Assembly: GCA_001298575.1 (NCBI GenBank)
Contig: LJCV01000144.1
Location: 23,753 to 87,752, forward strand
DNA: 64,000 bases
From: Actinobacteria bacterium OK074
GTDB taxonomy: Bacteria; Actinomycetota; Actinomycetes; Streptomycetales; Streptomycetaceae
Reading direction: 5' to 3'
The position numbers and the translations under genes were made by a program. The notes below the pieces were generated by a model, which did no database searches, was not told where the DNA came from, and saw only the letters and a list, made by a program, of their open reading frames with translations. This document shows, piece by piece, positions 25,249 through 32,925 of this stretch. Each line of letters starts with the position of its first letter. Positions within the stretch are counted from its first letter, which is position 1.

Positions 25249-26700
25249 ATGAGACCCGACACCCCGGGGTTCATCGCCCGCCACCGCCTCTGGAGCGACG
25301 AACAGACCGAAGCCGCAGGGAAGTTGGCGGGCCTGGACGACATCGACCTCGTCCGGGTCGTCTTCGCCGACCAGCACGGGCTGCTGCGCGGCAAGACCGT
25401 CACCGCCGCCGAACTCCCGCACGTGCTCCGCGACGGCACCGGCATCGCCTCGTCGCTGCTGGCCAAGGACACCTCCGGCCGCACCGTCGTGCCGGTGTTC
25501 GGCGCCGACGCCCCGCTCGGGCTGCGCGCGCTGCGCGGGGCCGCGGACATGCTGATGGTCCCCGACCCGACGACGTTCCGCGTGCTGCCCTGGGCCCCGG
25601 CCACCGGCTGGCTCCTGTGCGACCTCCACTTCGCGGACGGCACCCCGGTCCCGCTGTGCGGCCGTGGCCTCCTGCGCCGCGTCCTCGACCGCGCCGCCGA
25701 ACAGGACCTCACCTACGTCACCGGGCTCGAACTCGAATTCCACCTCTACCGGCTGACCGACCCGCCCCCGGCCGACGACGGCTTCGGCGCCCTCGGCGAC
25801 ATCGGCAGCCCCGGCGCGCCGCCCGCCGTCGCCCCGCTGTTCCACGGCCACCAGTACCTGAGCGAACTGCGCTACGACGAGGCCGAGCCCGTGCTCGGCG
25901 TACTGCACCGCGAACTGACCGCGCTGGGGCTGCCGTTGCGCACCCTGGAGATCGAGTTCGGGCCCAGCCAGGTCGAGGTGACGCTGATGCCGGGCGTGGG
26001 CCTGGAGACGGCGGACGCGGCGCTGCTGCTGCGCAGTGCCGTGAAGCAGGTGGCCCGCCGCCACGGCCACCACGCCACGTTCATGTGCCGCCCCCACCTG
26101 CCCCGGTCGTTCTCCAGCGGCTGGCACCTGCACCAGAGCCTGCTGCGGGACGGGACCGGCGTGTTCACCCCGAAGGACCCGGGCGAGGACCTGTCGGCGG
26201 AAGGGCGGTGGTTCCTGGGCGGGCTGCTCGCGCACGCCCGAGGCGCGACCGCGTTCAGCACCCCCACCCTCAACGGCTACAAGCGCTACCAGCCGGGCTC
26301 CCTCGCCCCCGACCGCTGCGGCTGGGCCCGCGACAACCGGGGCGCGATGGTCCGGGTCGTCGGCCACGCGCACGGCCAGGTGCGCCTGGAGAACCGGGTG
26401 GGGGAGCCCGCCGCCAACCCGTACCTGTACCTGGCCTCCCAACTCGCCGCCGGACTCGACGGCCTGACGAACCGTCTGGACCCGGGCCCGTCCGCCGACG
26501 AGCCGTACACGAGCGACGTACCGCTGCTGCCCCGGAGCCTCGGCGAGGCCCTGGACGCGCTCGACACGGACACCGGGCTGCGGGCCTGGCTGGGGGACCC
26601 GTTCGTCGACTACCACCTCGCGATCAAGCGCGCGGAGGTGGCCCGCTTCGAACGGGAGACCAACGACTGGGAGCAGCGCGAGTACTTCCGGATGTTCTGA
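25249..26700 (+). CDS. Glutamine synthetase-like gamma-glutamyl ligase
   Basis: A 483-residue GlnA/PuuA-type ligase. It has ELEFHLYRL (metal Glu), the ATP/metal block ATFMCRPHLPRSFSSGWHLHQSLL, NGYKRYQPGSLAPDRCGWARDNRGAMVRV and the final RLENRVGEPAANPYLYLASQL. Several active-site positions differ from true glutamine synthetase, so it more likely joins glutamate to an amine (polyamine, ethanolamine or aniline type) than to ammonia. Aniline dioxygenase clusters pair such a ligase with a Rieske oxygenase, as here. It follows the Rieske gene by 6 bases. The ribosome site is weak, implying coupling. Confidence 0.87.
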   Translation: MRPDTPGFIARHRLWSDEQTEAAGKLAGLDDIDLVRVVFADQHGLLRGKTVTAAELPHVLRDGTGIASSLLAKDTSGRTVVPVFGADAPLGLRALRGAADMLMVPDPTTFRVLPWAPATGWLLCDLHFADGTPVPLCGRGLLRRVLDRAAEQDLTYVTGLELEFHLYRLTDPPPADDGFGALGDIGSPGAPPAVAPLFHGHQYLSELRYDEAEPVLGVLHRELTALGLPLRTLEIEFGPSQVEVTLMPGVGLETADAALLLRSAVKQVARRHGHHATFMCRPHLPRSFSSGWHLHQSLLRDGTGVFTPKDPGEDLSAEGRWFLGGLLAHARGATAFSTPTLNGYKRYQPGSLAPDRCGWARDNRGAMVRVVGHAHGQVRLENRVGEPAANPYLYLASQLAAGLDGLTNRLDPGPSADEPYTSDVPLLPRSLGEALDALDTDTGLRAWLGDPFVDYHLAIKRAEVARFERETNDWEQREYFRMF

Positions 26701-26716
26701 CCGGGGAAGACCTGCC

Positions 26717-27541
26717 CTACTTCAACGGCCGTGTACTGGAAATGACCTGACGACTCATCAACTCCGGCCACACGACGGGATCGTGGCCGGGGATCAACTC
26801 GTAACCCCGCTGCGCGGCCAGCCGTTTGAGCCGGCGGATCGGCTCCACCGTCTCCTCCGGTGCCACCCCGATGGAGGCGCCTACCGGCAACTCGTGCTCG
26901 ATGTTCTCGGTGAGGTCGGCCGCGTCGAACGCGAACACCAGCCCGCCGCCCTCAGCGAGGTCCACGACGAAACTCTGGTGGCCCGGCGTGTGCCCGGCGG
27001 TGAGCACCGCGGTCACCCCGGGCGCGATCTCCATGTCGCCGTCGGCCTGCCGCCAGTCGATGCGCGGGTCGTCGAAGTCGATCCGGAAGATCGAGTGCCG
27101 CTCCACCTCCGGCCGCCCCGAGAGCCCGTACGCCAGCTCGGCCCGCTGGACGTGCACCGGCACCCGGCCCGCGAAGTGCTTGAGCCCGCCCGCGTGGTCG
27201 GCGTGCAGATGGCTCAGGGCGACGGCGTGGATGTCGTCGAACGCGATCCCGGCGGCGTCCAGCGCCTCCTCCAGGGGTTCGCCCGGCCCCGGCAGCACCG
27301 GCTGGTAACCGGGCGACGAGTAGAAACGCCGTCGCAGCGCCGGGTCCCGCAACAGCGCCGTGTTGAAGCCGGTGTCGAGCAGCAGCCAGCCCCCGTCGCA
27401 CTCCAGCAGCACCCCGGGCACGGGCTCACGCACCCGCTCCTCGCGCGAAGCGCCGTACACGGAGACCGACTTGGGCAGCTCCTCCCAGCCGAGCAGCAAC
27501 GGCACGACGCGGCGGACACCGCGCCGCCCGCGCTCAGGCAT
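26717..27541 (-). CDS. Metallo-beta-lactamase-fold lactonase (AHL lactonase-like)
   Basis: A 274-residue hydrolase with a dinuclear zinc site: HLHADHAGG, AGHTPGHQ, an Asp in FAFDAADL and a final His in LIPGHDPVVWP. The spacing and the DTGFN strand are those of N-acyl homoserine lactonases and related lactone or ester hydrolases. It is convergent with the glutamine synthetase-like gene (16-base gap) and its own start lies 30 bases from the large GGATCC inverted repeat, whose centre carries TAGGAT, a good -10 box for this gene. In a catabolic island it may open a lactone intermediate; action on butyrolactone signals is another option. Confidence 0.87.
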   Translation of the reverse strand: MPERGRRGVRRVVPLLLGWEELPKSVSVYGASREERVREPVPGVLLECDGGWLLLDTGFNTALLRDPALRRRFYSSPGYQPVLPGPGEPLEEALDAAGIAFDDIHAVALSHLHADHAGGLKHFAGRVPVHVQRAELAYGLSGRPEVERHSIFRIDFDDPRIDWRQADGDMEIAPGVTAVLTAGHTPGHQSFVVDLAEGGGLVFAFDAADLTENIEHELPVGASIGVAPEETVEPIRRLKRLAAQRGYELIPGHDPVVWPELMSRQVISSTRPLK

Positions 27542-27571
27542 GGACCGAAGGTGCGGGAGTTCGTTTCATCA

Positions 27572-27598
27572 GGATCCAGATCCTAGGGATCTGGATCC
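27572..27598. promoter_or_regulatory. 27-bp perfect inverted repeat of GGATCC elements, candidate operator
   Basis: GGATCCAGATCC (27572-27583) and its exact reverse complement (27587-27598) are separated by TAG. It lies between the divergent lactonase and binding-protein genes. On the reverse strand TAGGAT (27585-27580) fits a -10 box for the lactonase. The repeated GGATCC cores link it to the other sites in the island. Confidence 0.65.
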
Positions 27599-27756
27599 GG
27601 CTGCCCGGCGCGCCTCGCGTAACGAGTGCGTTTCCCCGGTTAATTTCCACGGCCCAAGCCTTGGCGTAAAACCGATGTCCACTTATCGTTCACGCACTGC
27701 ACTCAATCGTTCCGCTGAACGAATAGCGAGCGACAAGCGAGAAGGACGGTCGGTCC

Positions 27757-29331
27757 ATGCCCGACATCCACCACCCGGGACGGCGGTCGGTGCTCGCCGC
27801 GGGCGCCGCCGCGCTCGGCGGGTCCTGGCTCCTGTCCGGCTGTACGGGGGCCGCGTCCACCCCCGTCCTGTCGGCCGCCGCCATGAAGGGCGCCCCCGAC
27901 CGCGGTGGCACCCTGCGCATCGCCCGGCCGCCCGCCTCCGACGCCGAGACGCTGGATCCGGCCAGTTCCCTGTCGGCGTACGAATACCTGGGCGCCCTCT
28001 ACAACCGGCTGGTCCGCGTCGCCGCGAGCGGGGACCTGGCCCCCGACCTCGCCGAGTCCTGGGAACCGGACGCCAAGGCCCGCACCTGGACCTTCCGCCT
28101 GCGCAAGGGCGTCACCTTCCACAACGGCCACGCCTTCACCTCCGCCGACGCCGCCTACACCCTGCGCCACATCCTCGACAAGGCGACCGCGTCCCCGCAG
28201 GCCGCCGTCCTCGCCCCGCTGATCGACCCGGACACCCTGCGCACCCCCGACGCCCACACCCTCGTCGTCCCGCTGAAAACCCCCAACGCCGAGTTCCCGA
28301 GCCTGCTCACGCACTACAACTGCTATGTAGTGCCGGACGGCAGCGCGAAATCGGTCGGGCGCACGGGCATCGGCACCGGACCCTTCAAGCTGGCGTCCTT
28401 CACCCCGGCGGGCCCCGGCCGTGTCACCGCGTACGCCGACCACTGGGCGGGCCGTCCCGTCCTGGACGCCATCGACTTCTACTCGGTCGCCGACATGTCG
28501 GCCCGCTCGAACGCCCTGCTGGCAGGGCAGGTTCACCTGCTCTCGCAGACCAACCTGGACTTCGCGACCGCCCGCGTGGTCGCCGCCTCCGACCGGGCCA
28601 CCATCGCCCGCGTCAAGAACGCACAGTGGTACGTGCTGCCGATGCTCACCACCGAGAAGCCCTTCACCGACGTACGGGTGCGGCAGGCGATGAAGCTCGC
28701 CTACGACCCCGAACACGTCGTGAAGGTCGCCCTCCAGGGCGCGGGCACCCCCGGCTGGGACAACCCCGTACCGCCGTCCGACCCCGTGCACATCTCCGCG
28801 CACCCGAAGCACGACCCGGACAAAGCACGGTACCTGCTCAAGCAGGCGGGCCACGAGGGACTGGCCGTCGACCTGTACACCTCCTCCTACGACCCACTGT
28901 TCACGCCCATGGCGCTCGCCTACCAGGACTCGGCCAAGCGGGCCGGGATCCGGATCAAGGTCAAGACGGCGTCCGCGGACTCGTACTACACGCAGATCTG
29001 GATGAAGAAACCGCTGATGGCCACCTACTGGTTCACCGGCCGCCCCGTCGACCAGCTCTTCACGCAGATCTTCCGCAGCGGCTCCTCCTACAACGAGACC
29101 GCCTGGTCCGACAAGGAGTTCGACGCCGTCCTGGACCGGGCCCGCGCCGAGACCGACGACACCAAACGCGCCGAACTGTATGGCGAGGCGCAGACGTTGG
29201 TGATCGAGCGGGGCGGCGCGATGACCCCGATGTTCGCCGACCGGCTCGTCGGGATCTCCCGCAAGGTGCGCGGATACGCCGAGCACGGCTTCGAGTTCGA
29301 CTACCTCGGCATCGGCCTGAAGGGAGCCTGA
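27757..29331 (+). CDS. ABC importer substrate-binding lipoprotein (SBP_bac_5, Dpp/Opp type)
   Basis: A 524-residue binding protein of the peptide/nickel/opine class. The signal has a twin-arginine-like RRSVLAAGAAALGG and a lipobox LLSGC, so it is a membrane-tethered lipoprotein, probably exported folded. The mature part shows the family features (SLSAYEYLGALYNRLVR, LAESWEPDAKARTWTFRLRKGVTFHNGHAFTSAD). ATG 27757 has GAAGGAC upstream. It opens a run of five genes (binding protein, two permeases, fused ATPases, CocE-type hydrolase) that are coupled by overlaps, so the importer presumably delivers the substrate of the island. Confidence 0.93.
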   Translation: MPDIHHPGRRSVLAAGAAALGGSWLLSGCTGAASTPVLSAAAMKGAPDRGGTLRIARPPASDAETLDPASSLSAYEYLGALYNRLVRVAASGDLAPDLAESWEPDAKARTWTFRLRKGVTFHNGHAFTSADAAYTLRHILDKATASPQAAVLAPLIDPDTLRTPDAHTLVVPLKTPNAEFPSLLTHYNCYVVPDGSAKSVGRTGIGTGPFKLASFTPAGPGRVTAYADHWAGRPVLDAIDFYSVADMSARSNALLAGQVHLLSQTNLDFATARVVAASDRATIARVKNAQWYVLPMLTTEKPFTDVRVRQAMKLAYDPEHVVKVALQGAGTPGWDNPVPPSDPVHISAHPKHDPDKARYLLKQAGHEGLAVDLYTSSYDPLFTPMALAYQDSAKRAGIRIKVKTASADSYYTQIWMKKPLMATYWFTGRPVDQLFTQIFRSGSSYNETAWSDKEFDAVLDRARAETDDTKRAELYGEAQTLVIERGGAMTPMFADRLVGISRKVRGYAEHGFEFDYLGIGLKGA

Positions 29332-29333
29332 GC

Positions 29334-30287
29334 ATGCTCGCGTTCCTCGCCCGGCGGGTCGCCTCCGCCGTCGGCACGCTCGTCCTGTCCTCCGTCCTCG
29401 TCTTCCTCGCCGTCCAGGCGCTGCCCGGCGACGTCGCCACCCAGATCCTCGGCAAGGACGCCACCCCGGACGCGGTCGCCGCGCTGCGCACCAAGCTCGG
29501 CCTCGACCAGCCCGCCTGGGAACGGTACTCCGACTGGATCAAGGGCGCCCTGCACGGCGACTTCGGCACCTCGCTGGTCTCCGGCAAGGCCGTCGGCGGC
29601 GAAGTCGGCACGTATCTCGGCAACTCGGCGCTGATCGCGCTGGTCACCGTCCTGTTCGCGGTGACCGGCTCGATCGTGCTGGGCGTCGTCGCGGGCCTGT
29701 ACCGCGACCGCTGGCCCGACCACCTCATCTCGACGGTCAGCCTCGTCGGCATGAGCGTGCCCGAGTTCGTCGTCGCCACCGTCCTGGTGCTCTGCTTCTC
29801 CGTCGCCCTGCCCTGGTTCCCCGCCGTCGTCCTCTACGGCCCCGACGCCTCCTTCGGCCAACTCCTGCCCGCCGTATGGCTGCCCGCGCTCGCCCTCGCC
29901 ATCGTGATGGCCGCGTACATCGTGCGGATGGCCCGCACCTCGGTCATCGACGTGATGGCCAGCGAGTACGTCACCACCGCCCGCCTCAAGGGCCTGTCGA
30001 GCGGGCGGATCGTCGTCCGGCACGCCCTGCCCAGCGCGCTGTTGCCCACCCTGCACGTCATCGCCCTCAACGTGGCCTGGCTCGCGGGCGGCGTCGCCGT
30101 CGTCGAGAACGTCTTCAACTACCCGGGCATCGGCAAGCTGATGCTTTCCTCCGTGCAGAACCGCGACCTGCCCGTCATCCAGGCCATCGCCCTCGTCAGC
30201 GCGGTCGTCTACGTCGTCTGCAACCTCGCCGCCGACCTCGGCGCCCTGGCCCTCAACCCCAAGCTCCGTACGCGCGGGAGGACTTGA
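29334..30287 (+). CDS. ABC importer permease (DppB type)
   Basis: A 317-residue inner-membrane permease with six helices. It has the DppB N-terminus LARRVASAVGTLVLSSVLVFLAVQALPGD and the EAA loop EYVTTARLKGLSSGRIVVRHALPSALLPTL that contacts the ATPase. It starts 2 bases after the binding-protein stop and its own stop overlaps the next permease ATG. Confidence 0.93.
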   Translation: MLAFLARRVASAVGTLVLSSVLVFLAVQALPGDVATQILGKDATPDAVAALRTKLGLDQPAWERYSDWIKGALHGDFGTSLVSGKAVGGEVGTYLGNSALIALVTVLFAVTGSIVLGVVAGLYRDRWPDHLISTVSLVGMSVPEFVVATVLVLCFSVALPWFPAVVLYGPDASFGQLLPAVWLPALALAIVMAAYIVRMARTSVIDVMASEYVTTARLKGLSSGRIVVRHALPSALLPTLHVIALNVAWLAGGVAVVENVFNYPGIGKLMLSSVQNRDLPVIQAIALVSAVVYVVCNLAADLGALALNPKLRTRGRT

Positions 30288-31168
30288 TGACCACGCTCGA
30301 CACCGCCACCACCCTCGCGCCGGGGCGCACGGCCCGCGCCTGGCGCACCGTCCGCTCCTCCCGCACCGCCGTCATCGGCCTCGCGATCGTCGCCGTCCAC
30401 GTCGTCATCGCGCTGCTCGCGCCGCTGCTGACGTCCTACGATCCGATCGCGGGCGACGCCGCGCACGCGCTGCTCGGCCCGAGCTGGTCCCACTGGGCCG
30501 GCACCGACCAGTACGGGCGCGACGTGCTGGCCCGCGTCCTGTACGGCGGCCGGTACGCGCTCGGCGTCTCCTTCGCCGCGACCCTGCTGACCGTCGCCCT
30601 CGGCACCGTCGTCGGCTGCGCGGCCGCCCTGCGCGGCGGCTGGTTCGACGACGTCCTCGGCCGCGTCCTGGACGCCGTCCTGTCCGTGCCGTCGATCCTC
30701 GCCCTGCTGGTCATCGTCACGGCACTGGGCACCGGACCGCTGGTCATCGTGCTCGCCATCGCCGTCGTCTACGTGCCCCAGGTCGTCCGCGTGATCCGCG
30801 GCGCCGCCCTCGCCGTGGTGCCGGCCGACTACGTCACCGCCGCCCGCGCCCGCGGCGAGAGCACCTTCTCCATCCTGCGGCGCGAGATCCTGCCCAACAT
30901 CACCGACGTGGTGTGCGTGGAGTTCGCCATGCGGGCCTCCTGGGTGGTGCTGCTCATCTCCTCGCTGTCCTTCCTCGGCTTCGGCGCCGATCCGCCGACT
31001 CCCGACTGGGGCCTGATGGTCGCCGAGAACCGGACCGCCATCACCGTCGTCCCGATGGCCAGCCTCGCGCCGATCATCGCCCTGGCCACGCTCGTGGTCG
31101 GGCTCAACCTCGCCGCCGACGGTCTGTCCAAGGCGTGGGGCGTCGACCGGATCCGGGAGGGCTCCTGA
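30287..31168 (+). CDS. ABC importer permease (DppC type)
   Basis: A 293-residue permease with the DppC features: the N-terminal helix AVIGLAIVAVHVVIALLAPLL, the loop HWAGTDQYGRDVLARVLYGGRYAL, and the EAA loop DYVTAARARGESTFSILRREILPNI. ATG 30287 overlaps the stop of the partner permease (TGATG), and its stop overlaps the ATPase start. The pair forms the channel of a peptide-type importer. Confidence 0.93.
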   Translation: MTTLDTATTLAPGRTARAWRTVRSSRTAVIGLAIVAVHVVIALLAPLLTSYDPIAGDAAHALLGPSWSHWAGTDQYGRDVLARVLYGGRYALGVSFAATLLTVALGTVVGCAAALRGGWFDDVLGRVLDAVLSVPSILALLVIVTALGTGPLVIVLAIAVVYVPQVVRVIRGAALAVVPADYVTAARARGESTFSILRREILPNITDVVCVEFAMRASWVVLLISSLSFLGFGADPPTPDWGLMVAENRTAITVVPMASLAPIIALATLVVGLNLAADGLSKAWGVDRIREGS

Positions 31169-32925
31169 TGAACACGACCGCATCCACAACCGGTTCGCCG
31201 CTCGTCTCCGTCAACTCCCTCTCCGTCTCCTACCGTTCGGGCGGCCGGGACGTGCCCGTCGTGCACGAGGTGTCCCTGGAGGTCACCGAGGGGCGCACCC
31301 TCGCCCTCGTCGGCGAGTCCGGCAGCGGCAAGTCCACCGTCGCCGGGACCCTGCTGGGGCACCTGCGGCACGGCTCACGCATCACCGGCGGCTCGGTCCG
31401 GGTGGCCGGAGCCGACGTGTTCGCGCTGCCCGCACGGGAGTTGCGGCGGCTGCGCGGCACCACCGTCGCCCTGGTCGCCCAGAACGCCGGGCACGCGCTC
31501 ACCCCGACCATGCGCGTCGGAGCGCAGATCGCGGAGGCGGGCGGCGACATCCCAGTCGTCGACCTGCTCGAACAGGTGCGGCTGCCCCGCCCCGCCGAAC
31601 TCGCCCGCCGCTACCCGCACGAACTCTCCGGCGGCCAGCAGCAGCGCGTCGCCATCGCCATGGCCATCGCGGCCCGCCCCAAGGTCCTCGTCCTCGACGA
31701 ACCGACCACCGGACTCGACGTCGTCACCCAGCGCGGCGTCCTGGACCTGATCGGCGCCCTGCGCGACGAACTCGGCCTGGCCGCCGTGCTGGTGAGCCAC
31801 GACCTCGGTGTCGTCGCCCACATGGCCGACGAGGTCACCGTGCTGCGCTCGGGCCGCACGGTGGAGTCCGCGCCCACCCGCCGCCTCTTCGCCGCACCCC
31901 AAGAGCCGTACACCAGGCGCCTGTTGGCGAGCGTGCCGCGCCTCGACGACGCCGGGCTCGTCCTCGTCGGCGAGAGCGGCGAACGCGAGATCCGGCCCAA
32001 GGCGGAGGTCCCCGCCGACGCGCCCGTCGCCGTCTCGGCCCAGGACGTCACCATCGACTACGGCTCATCCCGGGCCGTGCACGGCGTCTCCTTCGCCGTC
32101 CGGCGCGGCGAAGTCCTCGCCCTCGTGGGGGAGTCGGGCAGCGGCAAGTCCACCCTCGCCTGGGCGCTGGCCGGGCTGCACACCCCCTCCGGCGGCACCC
32201 TCGCGCACGCCGCCGGCGACCTCGCCGGGCCCGCCCGCAAACGCCCGCTCGACCTGCGGCGCCGCGTCCAGCTCGTCTTCCAGAACGCCGACACCTCCCT
32301 CAACCCGCGCCGCTCGGTGGGCGACGCGATTCGGCACCCGCTGCGCTTCTTCGGCACCGCGGGCGACCGTACCGAGGCGGCCGGCCGGGCCCGCGAGCTG
32401 ATCGCCGACGTGCGGCTCGACCCGGCCCTCGCCGACCGGCTGCCCGCGCAACTCTCCGGCGGACAGCGCCAACGCATCGGCATCGCACGGGCGTTGGCGG
32501 GCGGCCCGGACGTCCTGATCGCCGACGAGATCACCACCGCGCTCGACGTCTCCGTCCAGGCCGACGTCCTGCGCCTGCTCGACGACCTGCGCCGCGAACG
32601 CGACCTGGCCTGCCTGTTCATCAGCCACGACCTGGCCGTCGTACGCGGCATCGCCGACCGCGTCGTCGTCCTGCGCCACGGCGTCGTCGTCGAAGAGGGC
32701 CCCACCGACGCGGTGTTCGCCGACCCCGGACACCCCTACACCCGGCAGCTGATGGCCGCCGCCCTCGAACCCGACCCCACGGCGGAGCCCCTCGTGCCCG
32801 ACGACGACGTGCCCGAGTGGGCCGACGCCGCCGAACCCGGCGACCTGTGGACCGACCACGGCGACGGACACCGCGTCCGCCGCTGGACAGCCGCCAACAC
32901 CCCTGTCACCGAAGGTGTTTCATGA
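31168..32925 (+). CDS. Fused dual ABC ATPase (DppD-DppF type)
   Basis: A 585-residue protein with two complete ATPase domains in one chain, replacing the usual DppD and DppF pair. Each has Walker A GESGSGKST (about 49-57 and 320-328), a signature (LSGGQQQR, LSGGQRQR) and Walker B (VLVLDEPTT, VLIADEITT, where Ile replaces the usual Pro). The first domain is followed by the oligopeptide-type C-terminal extension (EPYTRRLLASVPRLDD). It powers the importer encoded just upstream; its stop overlaps the ATG of the hydrolase gene. Confidence 0.94.
   Translation: MNTTASTTGSPLVSVNSLSVSYRSGGRDVPVVHEVSLEVTEGRTLALVGESGSGKSTVAGTLLGHLRHGSRITGGSVRVAGADVFALPARELRRLRGTTVALVAQNAGHALTPTMRVGAQIAEAGGDIPVVDLLEQVRLPRPAELARRYPHELSGGQQQRVAIAMAIAARPKVLVLDEPTTGLDVVTQRGVLDLIGALRDELGLAAVLVSHDLGVVAHMADEVTVLRSGRTVESAPTRRLFAAPQEPYTRRLLASVPRLDDAGLVLVGESGEREIRPKAEVPADAPVAVSAQDVTIDYGSSRAVHGVSFAVRRGEVLALVGESGSGKSTLAWALAGLHTPSGGTLAHAAGDLAGPARKRPLDLRRRVQLVFQNADTSLNPRRSVGDAIRHPLRFFGTAGDRTEAAGRARELIADVRLDPALADRLPAQLSGGQRQRIGIARALAGGPDVLIADEITTALDVSVQADVLRLLDDLRRERDLACLFISHDLAVVRGIADRVVVLRHGVVVEEGPTDAVFADPGHPYTRQLMAAALEPDPTAEPLVPDDDVPEWADAAEPGDLWTDHGDGHRVRRWTAANTPVTEGVS

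Noticed and set aside
23758..26616. A 952-codon open frame on the minus strand
   Set aside because: Antisense shadow of the Rieske and glutamine synthetase-like genes, whose motifs are unambiguous.
30913..31167. Longer start for the fused ABC ATPase
   Set aside because: The extra codons overlap the DppC-type permease in another frame; ATG 31168 overlaps the permease stop in the usual coupled way.
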